Source: Myxococcales bacterium (GTDB taxonomy: Bacteria > Myxococcota_A > Polyangia > Polyangiales > Ga0077539). From it: a stretch of DNA of 64,000 nt. Below the pieces are notes generated by a model, which was given only the letters and a program-made list of their open reading frames with translations, was not told the DNA's origin and did not search any database. Position numbers and translations under genes: made by a program. Positions 20,972-30,543 of the stretch are shown in pieces. The stretch is taken from the NCBI GenBank assembly GCA_013298625.1, contig JAAFIF010000024.1:40921-104920 (forward strand). The letters are read 5' to 3'. Positions within the stretch are counted from its first letter, which is position 1. Every line of letters starts with the position of its first letter.

Positions 20972-22012
20972 ATGAGACTCACGCATCGGCTCGCGGCGAC
21001 GCTGCTCTCGTTGTCGCTCACGCAGTGCAAATCCGAACGGCCCGCGCTCGCGCCAGAGCCAGCACAGGACGCGACCTCGCTCATCCACGCGGTGGACGCG
21101 AGCGGCGACGCGGACGCGGCTGCGCCCTCGCTGATCGTCGAGTTGCCCGCGGCGCTCGCGCTCGAGCCCGAGCTGCCGATCGAGTGCAGTCGCCCGCGCA
21201 CCGCTGCGCTGCCGGAGGTGCCGATCGAGCTGCGCCCCGCGGTCGAGCGACACCGACGCACGGTCCGTCGCGCGGCGAGCTGCTTCGAGTCATTTTTTCG
21301 TACGACCGTGCGCACGCCCAACCAGTGCGAGCGGTGGTTTCGCTCGCTGGATGCCGGCGGCGACGCAGCGATGCACGCGATCGGGATCGAGCTCGCAGCG
21401 GGCAGCGCGGACAGCGCGTGTCAGTCGCGGTTCATCTCGGCGTCGGTGAATCGACTCGCGCGTTCGCTCGCGAAATCACCGCGCCCCGAGGCGATGCTGT
21501 ACCTCGTGCGCGCCGTCGCGATGACCGTCGAGATGCCGCAGGACCACTCGGAAGCTGCATCGTGGCAGGCGTACGAGGGGCTGTTGCAGATCGCGGGCGG
21601 AGAGGTGCAGCCGATCGTTCCGCCGCTGGGATCGACGTACAGCGGGTTCTACGCAAACTGGGCGGACGCTCATGAGCTTTCGTTCGAAACCTGGAACGCA
21701 GTGCTCAGCCACTGGATGCGCTGGTATTTCGACCACCGAAGCGAGACGCCCGCGCAGTGGCAGGCGGCCAATCTGCCTCGCACGCGCGCAGAGCTGCGCG
21801 GCCCTTCTCCCTATCGAGCGCTCGCCGCCGCCATCGTGCTCTACGAGCGCGAGACCGAACGTCCCGAGGTCGAGCGCTTCGTGAGAGAGCAGCTGACCGG
21901 GCACGAACGAGACGACGAGCCCCCGCCGCTCTATCGTCCGCTGGACCTGTTCGCGAGCCAGCGCGCGCTCGAGGGCGGCAGCGCTTCGCAGGCGTTTCGC
22001 TGGCGCGAGTGA
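20972..22012 (+). CDS. Putative exported protein, function unknown
   Basis: A 346-residue product. The ATG at 20972 gives MRLTHRLAATLLSLSLTQCK, a lipoprotein-like signal, although Gln before the Cys is unusual for a lipobox; simple secretion is the alternative. An Ala/Pro/Glu-rich linker (about 25-75) precedes a mostly helical domain (about 90-345) with conserved-looking cysteines in ASCFESFF, NQCERWF and SACQSRF and many Trp/Tyr residues (SETWNAVLSHWMRWYF-like). I recognise no family. The frame is open 46 codons further upstream but that part lacks signal character. It is divergent from the MYXO-CTERM-type gene (144 bp apart) and converges on sucD with three bases between the stops. Confidence 0.72.
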   Translation: MRLTHRLAATLLSLSLTQCKSERPALAPEPAQDATSLIHAVDASGDADAAAPSLIVELPAALALEPELPIECSRPRTAALPEVPIELRPAVERHRRTVRRAASCFESFFRTTVRTPNQCERWFRSLDAGGDAAMHAIGIELAAGSADSACQSRFISASVNRLARSLAKSPRPEAMLYLVRAVAMTVEMPQDHSEAASWQAYEGLLQIAGGEVQPIVPPLGSTYSGFYANWADAHELSFETWNAVLSHWMRWYFDHRSETPAQWQAANLPRTRAELRGPSPYRALAAAIVLYERETERPEVERFVREQLTGHERDDEPPPLYRPLDLFASQRALEGGSASQAFRWRE

Positions 22013-22015
22013 CGC

Positions 22016-22918
22016 TCAGGCCTTGAGCATGCCGCGCTCGGCGAGCAGCGCCTTGAGCGTCTCGCCCATTTGCGCAGGCGACGGAGCGATGCGGACGCCG
22101 GCGGCCTCGAGGGCGTCGATCTTGTCCTGCGCCGTCCCCTTGCCGCCGGAGATCACGGCGCCAGCGTGGCCCATGCGCTTGCCCGGCGGCGCGGTGCGGC
22201 CCGCGATGAAGCCCACGACGGGCTTTTTCACGTGCTTCTGGATGTACTCCGCGGCCTTCTCTTCAGCGGCTCCGCCGATTTCGCCGATCATGATGATCGA
22301 CTCGGTCTGCGGGTCGGCGTTGAAGAGCTCGAGCGCTTGGACGAAGTCCATTCCGTTGACGGGGTCGCCGCCGATGCCGACGCACGAGCTCTGCCCGAGG
22401 CCGACGGCGGTGGTCTGGCCGACGGCTTCGTACGTGAGCGTGCCCGAGCGCGAGACGATGCCCACGCTGCCCGGCTGGTGGATGTGCCCCGGCATGATGC
22501 CGATCTTGCACTCGCCCGGCGTGATCACGCCGGGGCAGTTCGGTCCGACGAGAAACAAGTCCTTGCCGAGCCGGTGCTCGAGCGCGCGACGCGCCTTGAG
22601 CATGTCGATGACGGGGATGCCTTCGGTGATGCAAATCACCAGGCGAACGCCCGCGTCAGCGGCCTCGAGGATCGCGTCGGCCGCGCCCGGAGGCGGGACG
22701 AAGATCACGCTCGCGTCCGCGCCGGTCTCGCGCACCGCGTCTTGCACGGTGTTGAAGACAGGAACGGTTCCGTCGAACTTCTCTCCGCCGCGACCGGGCG
22801 TGACGCCCGCGACGACCTTGGTGCCGTATTCGAGGCACTTCTTCGCGTGAAATGCGCCCGCGCTGCCGGTGATTCCCTGCACCAACACGCGCGTGTCCTT
22901 GTTGACGAGAATGGCCAT
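22016..22918 (-). CDS. sucD: Succinyl-CoA synthetase alpha subunit
   Basis: With SucC it converts succinyl-CoA to succinate with formation of ATP or GTP in the TCA cycle. The 300-residue protein starts [19 protein letters not shown]. It has the CoA-binding Rossmann region ([24 protein letters not shown]), [35 protein letters not shown], and the phosphorylated His in the [18 protein letters not shown] segment near residue 250. It is 42 nt downstream of sucC in the same orientation, the standard arrangement. An AAGGA ribosome site precedes the ATG by about 12 nt. Confidence 0.98.
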   Translation of the reverse strand: MAILVNKDTRVLVQGITGSAGAFHAKKCLEYGTKVVAGVTPGRGGEKFDGTVPVFNTVQDAVRETGADASVIFVPPPGAADAILEAADAGVRLVICITEGIPVIDMLKARRALEHRLGKDLFLVGPNCPGVITPGECKIGIMPGHIHQPGSVGIVSRSGTLTYEAVGQTTAVGLGQSSCVGIGGDPVNGMDFVQALELFNADPQTESIIMIGEIGGAAEEKAAEYIQKHVKKPVVGFIAGRTAPPGKRMGHAGAVISGGKGTAQDKIDALEAAGVRIAPSPAQMGETLKALLAERGMLKA

Positions 22919-22960
22919 GGTGTCTGTCCGTCCTTCGTTGGTTCGTGTGTGGTGGTGAGC

Positions 22961-24178
22961 TCAGGGCGCCTTGCTCACGAGCTCGCAGATCTTCTGCGCG
23001 CCCTCGAGCATCGTCGCCGCCGGAGTGATGTTGAGGCCCGACTCCGCGAGCAGCTTGCGGCCGAGCTCGACGTTGGTGCCTTCGAGCCGCGCCACCACCG
23101 GAACCTTCAGCCCCAGGGACTTGGTCGCGTTGATGATGCCCTGCGCGATGAGATCGCACTTCACGATCCCGCCGAAGATGTTCACGAAGATCCCCTTCAC
23201 GTCGGGGTCTTGCAGGATGATCGAGAACGCCTTGGTGACGCGCGCTTCGTCCGCGCCGCCGCCCACGTCCAAGAAGTTCGCCGGCTTGCCGCCGCAGTGC
23301 GCGATGATGTCCATGGTCGACATCGCCAGGCCCGCGCCGTTGACCATGCAGCCGATGTTGCCGTCGAGCGCCACGTACGAGATGTCCGCGCGCTTGGCCT
23401 CGAGCTCCGTCGCGTTCTCTTCGGTCTCGTCGCGCCACGACTCGTGCTGCTTGTGGCGGTACTCCGCGTTCTCGTCGAACGAGACCTTCGCGTCGCCCGC
23501 CATCACGATGCCCGCGTCCGTGACGATCAGCGGGTTGACCTCGATGAGCGCAGCGTCTTCAGCGATGAAGAGCTTGTAGAGGTTGGCGACCAGCGCGACG
23601 AACTGAGAGACCTGCTCTTTGGTCAGCCCGAGACCGAAGCCGAGCGTGCGCGCCGAGTGGCCCGTCACGCCCGTCGTCGGGTCGATAAACGCCTTGAGGA
23701 TCTTCTCGGGCGTCTCAGCGGCGACCTTCTCGATGTCCATTCCGCCTTCGACCGAGGCCATCACGACCACGCGACGGGTGTCTCGATCGACGAGCATGCC
23801 CAGGTAGAGCTCGCGCGCGATCTTGATGCCCTGCTCGACGTACACGCGGCGGACGACGCTGCCCTTGGGCGCGTTTTGGATGGTCACGAGCGTGCCGCCG
23901 AGCATGTACTCGGCCGCCTCGCGCGCCGCGGCGCTGCCGCCGGACGTGATGACCTTCACGCCGCGACCAGCGTCCTTGCCGTCGCGATAGACCGTCCCTT
24001 TGCCACGTCCGCCCGCATGGATCTGCGACTTCACCACGACGACGGGGCTGCCCGTCTCCGTGATGAGCTGCTCCGCTGCGAGCCGCGCCTCTTCGGGCGT
24101 AAACGCCACAGCGCCCTTCGGCACCGTCACGCCGTAGTTACGAAAGAGCTCTTTGCCCTGGTACTCGTGGATCTTCAT
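22961..24178 (-). CDS. sucC: Succinyl-CoA synthetase beta subunit
   Basis: ATP-grasp subunit of succinyl-CoA synthetase, supplying the nucleotide site. The 405-residue product starts [17 protein letters not shown], with [12 protein letters not shown] (nucleotide loop), the ATP-grasp core, [62 protein letters not shown] and [16 protein letters not shown], all typical. The start at 24178 is preferred over an upstream in-frame extension beginning [10 protein letters not shown] because the family begins at MKIHEYQ and a GAGGAG site lies about 12 nt upstream. It heads the sucCD pair, about 330 bp downstream of mdh. Confidence 0.98.
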   Translation of the reverse strand: MKIHEYQGKELFRNYGVTVPKGAVAFTPEEARLAAEQLITETGSPVVVVKSQIHAGGRGKGTVYRDGKDAGRGVKVITSGGSAAAREAAEYMLGGTLVTIQNAPKGSVVRRVYVEQGIKIARELYLGMLVDRDTRRVVVMASVEGGMDIEKVAAETPEKILKAFIDPTTGVTGHSARTLGFGLGLTKEQVSQFVALVANLYKLFIAEDAALIEVNPLIVTDAGIVMAGDAKVSFDENAEYRHKQHESWRDETEENATELEAKRADISYVALDGNIGCMVNGAGLAMSTMDIIAHCGGKPANFLDVGGGADEARVTKAFSIILQDPDVKGIFVNIFGGIVKCDLIAQGIINATKSLGLKVPVVARLEGTNVELGRKLLAESGLNITPAATMLEGAQKICELVSKAP

Positions 24179-24507
24179 CGGATCGCTTTCGCTCCTCGGT
24201 GCCTCGGAGTTTGCAACGTGCAACCTCTGGCGAGGGCGCGGAAGCTACCACGGCGTCGCGCCCAAATGGCGCAGTGTTTTCAGCGCTGAACTCGCGGAAA
24301 AGCGCTGCGACGACCGCGGCGTCCGATCAGAGCGAAGACCGCCGCGATCGCCCACGGCGCGGGACCGCGCGCACACGAAAGCGCATCGTGCTGCGATTTC
24401 AGCGCCGGGATCATCGGCGCGCGCGCGCTCCGAAGAGCGCGACGCTCGAAGGTCCAGACGATTCGCTCACCGCTCACAGCACCCCCCTGGCGGTGAGCGA
24501 GCGAAGC
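24179..24507. other. Non-coding spacer between mdh and sucC with small dyads
   Basis: About 330 bp without a convincing gene. Two dyads can be seen: TTGCA-acg-TGCAA at 24211-24223, 33 bases before the sucC start, and the perfect 12-bp palindrome TTCAGCGCTGAA at 24279-24290. Either could be an operator for sucCD, but there is no independent support. A 65-codon minus-strand frame (24280-24477) with a short hydrophobic stretch is probably fortuitous. Confidence 0.5.
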
Positions 24508-25446
24508 TCAGAGCTTCTTGGCGACGTCGATGACGCCCTGAACGCTGGCAGCGCTCGTGGCGAGCATCGCCTTCTCTGCGTCCGTGAGCGGGAGCTCGAC
24601 GATCTTCTCGACGCCCTCTCCGCCGATCACCACGGGCACGCCGAGGAACATGTCCTGGTAGCCGTACTGCCCGGTGAGGTGCGCGGCGCCTGCGAGCAAG
24701 CGCTTCTGGTCCTTGAGGTACGCCTCGGCCATCACGATCGAGGCGCTGGCGGGCGCGTAGTACGCGCTGGTTCCCATCAGCTTGACGATCTCGCCGCCGC
24801 CGCCGCGGGTGCGCTTGATGATGGCGTCGAGCTTGTCCTGCGGGACGAAGTTCGCGATCGGCACGCCGTTGAGCGTCGTAAACGAGAGCAGCGGGACCAT
24901 GTCGTCGCCGTGTCCGCCGAGGACCATCGGGCGCACGTCCTTGACCGACGAGCCTGCGGCTTCAGCGAGGAAGCAGGCGAAGCGAGCCGAATCGAGCACG
25001 CCGGCCATGCCGACGACCTTCTTCGGATCGAAGCCCGAGACCTTCTGAAACTCGTAGACCATCACGTCGAGCGGGTTCGAGATGACGATCACGAACGCGT
25101 TGGGGCAGTGCGCCTTCGCGTTGTTGGCCACGTCGCGGATGATCGGCAGGTTCTTGCCCACCAGGTCGTCGCGGCTCTCGCCGGGCTTACGCGGGATGCC
25201 CGCGGTGATGATCAGGACGTCCGAGTCGGCGCAGTCCTTCCAATCACCAGAGCCCGTGATCTTGACGTCGTAGCCGAGGATCGCGCCGTTTTGCGCGAGG
25301 TCGAGCGCCTTGCCCTTGGCGAAATCAGCCTTCGACGGGATGTCGAACAGCACGATGTCGCCGAGCTCGCGCTGCGCCGCGAGGTTGGCGAGCTCTCCGC
25401 CGATGTTGCCGGCGCCGATGAGCGAGATCTTCTTGCGCTTAGCCAT
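24508..25446 (-). CDS. mdh: Malate dehydrogenase (LDH-like type)
   Basis: Oxidises malate to oxaloacetate with NAD+. The 312-residue protein begins MAKRKKISLIGAGNIGGELA with the Rossmann GAGNIGG motif. An acidic residue in VLFDIPS marks NAD specificity. Substrate-binding arginines are in ITAGIPRKPGESRDDL and GVLDSARF, and the catalytic His is in VLGGHGDDMVPL near residue 176. This is the lactate-dehydrogenase-like MDH group found in Myxococcota and other phyla rather than the E. coli type. An AGAGGAG site precedes the ATG by 7 nt. It lies 65 nt downstream of icd, so the two are probably co-transcribed. Confidence 0.97.
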   Translation of the reverse strand: MAKRKKISLIGAGNIGGELANLAAQRELGDIVLFDIPSKADFAKGKALDLAQNGAILGYDVKITGSGDWKDCADSDVLIITAGIPRKPGESRDDLVGKNLPIIRDVANNAKAHCPNAFVIVISNPLDVMVYEFQKVSGFDPKKVVGMAGVLDSARFACFLAEAAGSSVKDVRPMVLGGHGDDMVPLLSFTTLNGVPIANFVPQDKLDAIIKRTRGGGGEIVKLMGTSAYYAPASASIVMAEAYLKDQKRLLAGAAHLTGQYGYQDMFLGVPVVIGGEGVEKIVELPLTDAEKAMLATSAASVQGVIDVAKKL

Positions 25447-25511
25447 TGAAATTCTCCTCTGAGATTCTTCAGCCAGAATGAATGTTGGTGCTGGTTTTCA
25501 AACCGCGCCCA

Positions 25512-26912
<1,401 letters not shown>

Positions 26913-27056
26913 CGTGTCTTTGCTCCTTGCGTAGCTGGTTGGAGGGCCGGGCTTATACAGCGTCGCAACCGCCGTTGGCTACGCTCGCCGCCCCGCAGAC
27001 TCATTGTGCGCGAACATTGCGCGATCGCGCGGTGTATACCCAGCGCGTACGCGCCG

Positions 27057-27410
27057 ATGACCGACACAAACCCGCCGAGCGACCGCAACGAAACCCGCGA
27101 CGAAGCATCGGTGGACCGCGCGCAGTGGGGCGCGCGCTTCGGCTGGATCGTGGGCGCCATCGTCGGTCTCGCGGTGGGCTTTCTGTGCACCTGGCTCGTG
27201 GAGAAGCTCGCGCTGCAGGGCAAGCCCAACGCGATCGAGCTCGCGGCCAAGGTGGCCAGCCCCGTGTTCGCGGGGTGCTTTCTGCTCGGCGCGGTCGGCG
27301 GGCACTACCTCGGCGCCCGCCGAGGCGAGCGCTGGTACAAGCCGCTCGGCGTCGCCGCGGGCATCTTGTTGCTCACCACCGCGTGGCTCTTGCTCTCGAT
27401 CGCGCGCTGA
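27057..27410 (+). CDS. Small membrane protein, unknown
   Basis: A 117-residue protein with a charged hydrophilic start (MTDTNPPSDRNETRDEASVD) and three predicted membrane helices: WIVGAIVGLAVGFLCTWLV (about 29-48), VASPVFAGCFLLGAVGGHYL (about 65-84) and LGVAAGILLLTTAWLLLSI (about 97-115). No motif for a transporter or enzyme is visible. The ATG at 27057 gives the only start with this layout. It is divergent from icd (144 bp apart) and 23 nt upstream of the GST gene on the same strand, so the pair may be an operon. Confidence 0.75.
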   Translation: MTDTNPPSDRNETRDEASVDRAQWGARFGWIVGAIVGLAVGFLCTWLVEKLALQGKPNAIELAAKVASPVFAGCFLLGAVGGHYLGARRGERWYKPLGVAAGILLLTTAWLLLSIAR

Positions 27411-27433
27411 TCGCGTGTGTAGACTCGCGCGCC

Positions 27434-28027
27434 ATGAAGCTCTACTTCGCCCCGGGCGCGTGCTCGCACGCCGTTCACCTCTGCCTTCGTGAAGCCAACG
27501 CGACGTTCGACGTCGTGAAGGTCGACCTGCGCACCAAGAAGACCGCCGACGGAGGGGACTTCACCGAGGTCAACCCGAAGGGCTACGTGCCCACGCTCGT
27601 GCTCGACTCGGGCGAGAAGCTCACCGAAGTGTCTGCGATTTTGCAGTACGTCGCGGACACGTTTCCCGCGGCCAACCTCGCGCCGGCGGCTGGCTCGTTC
27701 GCGAAGTACCAGTGGCTCGAGTGGCTCGGGTACATCAACAGCGAGCTGCACAAGTCCATGGGCGCGCTGTTTCACACGGACGAAGCGGGACGCCCTGCCG
27801 CGGTCGCGCGGCTCGAGAAGCAGCTCAAGTACGTCGAGGGCGCGCTCGAAGGCCGCACCTGGCTCGTGGGCGAGCAGTTCACCGCCGTCGACGCGTACCT
27901 CTTCGTGATCGCGTCGTGGAGCAAGTGGGTCAAGTACGACCTCAGCCCGTACAAGAACATCACCGCGTTCGTCGCGCGCGTCGCCGACCGCCCCTCGGTG
28001 GCAACCGCCCGCGCGGCGGAGCGCTGA
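27434..28027 (+). CDS. Glutathione S-transferase, beta-like
   Basis: A 197-residue GST. The N-terminal thioredoxin-like domain begins MKLYFAPGACSHAVHLCLRE, where the Cys/Ser near residue 10 is the beta-class catalytic position. It contains the cis-proline and glutathione-binding segment NPKGYVPTLVLDSGEKLTEV (the terminal Glu-Val-Ser binds the gamma-glutamyl group). The helical C-terminal domain includes WLVGEQFTAVDAYLFVI, the conserved N-capping box with Asp. It probably conjugates glutathione to electrophiles or has peroxidase activity, with substrate unknown. Its last eight codons and stop lie in the first unit of a 25-bp tandem repeat that continues for 125 bp beyond the gene. Confidence 0.93.
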   Translation: MKLYFAPGACSHAVHLCLREANATFDVVKVDLRTKKTADGGDFTEVNPKGYVPTLVLDSGEKLTEVSAILQYVADTFPAANLAPAAGSFAKYQWLEWLGYINSELHKSMGALFHTDEAGRPAAVARLEKQLKYVEGALEGRTWLVGEQFTAVDAYLFVIASWSKWVKYDLSPYKNITAFVARVADRPSVATARAAER

Positions 28028-28152
28028 AATTTCACGCGCGGCGGAGCGCTGAAATCTCACGCGCGGCGGAGCGCTGAAATCTCACGCGCGGCCGAGCGCT
28101 GAAATCTCACGCGCGGCCGAGCGCTGAAATCTCACGCGCGGCCGAGCGCTGA
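28011..28152. repeat. 25-bp tandem repeat, about 5.7 copies, at the end of the GST gene
   Basis: Units start at 28011, 28036, 28061, 28086, 28111 and 28136 (last incomplete). Each reads GCGCGGCGGAGCGCTGAAAT followed by T/CTCAC. The first three have GGCGGA and the later three GGCCGA, so variants are grouped as expected for stepwise duplication. Unit 1 contains the final codons and the stop of the GST gene. The array ends in the palindrome CTGAGCGCGCTCAG (28149-28162), which overlaps the stop of the convergent gene. There are no spacers, so it is not a CRISPR array. Confidence 0.95.
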
Positions 28153-28158
28153 GCGCGC

Positions 28159-29589
28159 TCAGAGCATCTTGAACATGCGCTCGTAGTACTCCTCGATCGC
28201 CTGCGAGCCCATGCGCGAGAAGAAGCCCGAGTAGGCCATCCAGATCGCCAGGCCGTTGAGGTCGCTGAAGAGCGGCGGAAGAAACTTCGGCGGGCGCACC
28301 ACCCCGTCGGCCACGCGCTCGTAGAGCACGGGGACGTCTTCGTGCGCGATCTTTCCGACGAAGAGAAAGCGCACGAGCTCGGGGCGCGCAGCGCGGATCG
28401 CCGTGCGAATAAAGTGGTAGTTCGAGACGAGGCCCTTCGTGTACGTGATGTCCTTGGTGAACGCCCCGCCGCCCTCGAGCGGCGCGCCGCGAAACACCCT
28501 GCGCGCCGCGCCGAAGCACTCTTCTTCTTCGTAACCCTCGGTTCGATACCACTCGAACACGTCCATGAACGTCGCGCCGTCCTCGGCCTTGTCCACGGCC
28601 AACACGCGCTCGTTGAGCCTGCGCGCCCGCCGCGGATTGGACCGAAACGTGACGACCTCCATCAGCGCCGCGAGCCCCTCTTGCACCGGCGTCGTGCGCG
28701 GCGGCCCCTTCGCGAGCCACCGCGCCACGTGCTGCGCCGCGCCGTTGAGCGACGTCGCCACGTGCACCCACCCCTCGTGGACCTCCAAGATGTCCACGTC
28801 CCGCGGCGTAAACGTCGCGCCCTCGCGCACCTTCACGTAGTCGCTGCCCGCGGCCGCGTCGGCCACGATCCCGTCGTCCAGCGTCACGTTGACGGCGGCC
28901 TCGCCGAAGTATCCCTTGAAGCGCTCTCGCAGGATCTCGACCACCTTCGCGCCGTCGAGCGTGCGCTCTTGCAGCGGCCCGAGCGCGTCGTCGGACAGGT
29001 TGTTCAGCAACCCGTACAGCGTCATCGAGATCTCTCGGACCTGCGTCGTCCCGTCGGGAAACGTGTCCTTCGGCGAGCCGTACAACCGCCGCGAGAGCGC
29101 GTAGAACTCAGGCGTCCCGCGGGCGAGCAGCATCTTGCACACGTCGCGGTACTCGAGGCACGTCGCGCGCAAGATCCTGCCGATCGCGTCGTCCGCGCCG
29201 AGCTCGCGCCGCGCTTGCTCTGCGAGCTCTTGAAAGTCCGCCATCCGCGCGCGCGTGTCGAACCCGAGGTCCACCTTCGCGTACGACTCGGCGTCGACCT
29301 TCGGCATCTCGCGAAAGCGCGATTTGCGAAAGGACTCCCACACGCTCGACTCCCACTTGAGCGCGTTGAGCACGCGCAGCGGGCGCTGCGCCTCGTTCAC
29401 TTTGTCAGCGAGCGAGGCCACTTTCTCTTTGTACGAGCGCCACGGACCATCCACCGGCGGCGGAGGCGGCGGAGGCGGCAAGGACACCGGCCCCATCACT
29501 TGCCGCTCCGAAGCCGCGCGAGAGCCGCTCGCCCCGCGCCCCTCGGGAGCGTCGTCGCGCTGCGCAGAAAGCTCTCTCGACCGCACCAT
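28159..29589 (-). CDS. QEGLA-motif protein, DUF1704/tyrosine carboxypeptidase-like metalloenzyme
   Basis: A 476-residue protein of the family labelled flavohemoglobin expression-modulating QEGLA motif protein (DUF1704). Visible motifs are ILEVHEGWVHV with an HExxxH zinc signature (H271, E272, H276), VQEGLAALME (303 onward, the Glu a likely third ligand), and the later YTKGLVSNYHFIRTAIRAA and LVRFLFVGKIAHEDVP. Eukaryotic members (MATCAP) are zinc carboxypeptidases that remove the C-terminal tyrosine of tubulin; bacterial substrates are unknown. Residues 1-45 are low-complexity with a run of eight prolines, and translation may instead start at an internal ATG near 29496. No partner gene is evident. 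It converges on the GST gene across the tandem repeat. Confidence 0.88.
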   Translation of the reverse strand: MVRSRELSAQRDDAPEGRGASGSRAASERQVMGPVSLPPPPPPPPVDGPWRSYKEKVASLADKVNEAQRPLRVLNALKWESSVWESFRKSRFREMPKVDAESYAKVDLGFDTRARMADFQELAEQARRELGADDAIGRILRATCLEYRDVCKMLLARGTPEFYALSRRLYGSPKDTFPDGTTQVREISMTLYGLLNNLSDDALGPLQERTLDGAKVVEILRERFKGYFGEAAVNVTLDDGIVADAAAGSDYVKVREGATFTPRDVDILEVHEGWVHVATSLNGAAQHVARWLAKGPPRTTPVQEGLAALMEVVTFRSNPRRARRLNERVLAVDKAEDGATFMDVFEWYRTEGYEEEECFGAARRVFRGAPLEGGGAFTKDITYTKGLVSNYHFIRTAIRAARPELVRFLFVGKIAHEDVPVLYERVADGVVRPPKFLPPLFSDLNGLAIWMAYSGFFSRMGSQAIEEYYERMFKML

Positions 29590-29696
29590 CGTGACGCACC
29601 GTAGCGCGTCGAAAACACGCGCCGCAAACTACGCGCGCTCCGCGCTAGCGCTTCGACGTTTTCAGCGCTCCGCGAAAGGGGCACACTCGTCCGCCG

Positions 29697-30098
29697 ATGC
29701 TGCTTCGGAGTTTCGTCGCCTTGGCGTCGGCGGCTGTGATCGCGGGGTGCGCGCCGCGCAACGCTGTCACTCCGGGCTTCGCCGTGGTCGAGACCGCCGC
29801 CGTCGACCCCGCGCGGACGAGCGAGCGCATCGAGATCGAAGGCGCCCACCGTCGGCTGCGTTCTGTCACCGTCATGGTCACGGGGCGCAGGCTCTTCATC
29901 GAGCGCGTGAGCGTGCAGTACTCCAACAGCGACGTGATCGAGTTCGCCGTCGACGAGCGCGTCGAAGCAGGCGGCACCACGCGCGCCTTCGATCTGCCGG
30001 GAAACTACCGCTCGGTCCGCGCTGTCGAAGTGAGCTATCGCGCCGAGACGCCCTTCGCGCGCGGGCTCGTTCACCTGCACGTGTACGCGCGGAGATGA
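29697..30098 (+). CDS. Small lipoprotein, function unknown
   Basis: A 133-residue protein with a lipoprotein signal (MLLRSFVALASAAVIAGC, lipobox IAGC). The mature part is a small all-beta domain. Its order of strands (LRSVTVMVTGRRLFIERVSV, VIEFAVDERVEAGGTTRAF, then DLPGNYRSVRAVEVSY) resembles the small beta-sandwich seen in many proteobacterial envelope proteins of unknown function. No active site is seen. The stop at 30098 and the stop of rimI at 30109 face each other within an inverted TGAGC/GCTCA pair. Upstream, 29658-29672 carries a TTTTCAGCGCTC sequence similar to the core of the 25-bp tandem repeat. Confidence 0.8.
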   Translation: MLLRSFVALASAAVIAGCAPRNAVTPGFAVVETAAVDPARTSERIEIEGAHRRLRSVTVMVTGRRLFIERVSVQYSNSDVIEFAVDERVEAGGTTRAFDLPGNYRSVRAVEVSYRAETPFARGLVHLHVYARR

Positions 30099-30108
30099 GC
30101 GAGCACGC

Positions 30109-30543
30109 TCACCAGCGCAGGCTCATCAGCAGCGCGTCTTCGCCGTCCGAGTAGTAGCGCGCGCGGATCGTGTCGTCGCGAAAGCCCAACGAGCGATAGA
30201 GCTCGATCGCCGGCGCGTTGCTCGCGCGCACCTCGAGCAGCGCGCACGCAAAGCCCTTGGCCTTCACTTCTTCGAGCAGCGACTCGAGCAGCGCCCGCGC
30301 GATCCCGCGCCGACGAAACGCCGCGTCCGTCGCCACGTTGAGCACGTGCACTTCGTCCGCCACCAGCCAGCAGTGAACAAACGCGCACACCGTCCGCTCG
30401 CGCTCGGCCACGCGCAGCCGCGCGAAGGTCTTCTCGAGCTCGTCCGCGAGCGCGTCGCGCGACCACGTCCCCGACAAGCTCTCGGACTCGATCCGCGCGA
30501 GCGCGTCGAGGTCCGCGGCGGTCGCTGCGCGGACCGAAATCAC
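30109..30543 (-). CDS. rimI: Ribosomal protein S18 alanine N-acetyltransferase-like GNAT enzyme
   Basis: A 144-residue GNAT acetyltransferase. VRAATAADLDALARIESESL opens the fold, and VHVLNVATDAAFRRRGIARALLESLLEEV contains the acetyl-CoA-binding RRRGIA loop. LEVRASNAPAIELYRSLGF is the typical RimI motif with N, Y and GF, followed by IRARYYSDGEDALLMSL with the RimI YY pair. RimI acetylates the N-terminal alanine of S18, although relatives can have wider substrates. The GTG start at 30543 overlaps the stop of the upstream CDF transporter gene (GTGA), so translation is probably coupled. Confidence 0.9.
   Translation of the reverse strand: MISVRAATAADLDALARIESESLSGTWSRDALADELEKTFARLRVAERERTVCAFVHCWLVADEVHVLNVATDAAFRRRGIARALLESLLEEVKAKGFACALLEVRASNAPAIELYRSLGFRDDTIRARYYSDGEDALLMSLRW

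Noticed and set aside
24280..24477. Small minus-strand gene upstream of sucC (65 codons)
   Set aside because: One short hydrophobic stretch only, basic ending, no convincing ribosome site and no codon-usage support.
28011..28152. CRISPR array
   Set aside because: The 25-bp units are contiguous with no spacers, and no cas genes are present.
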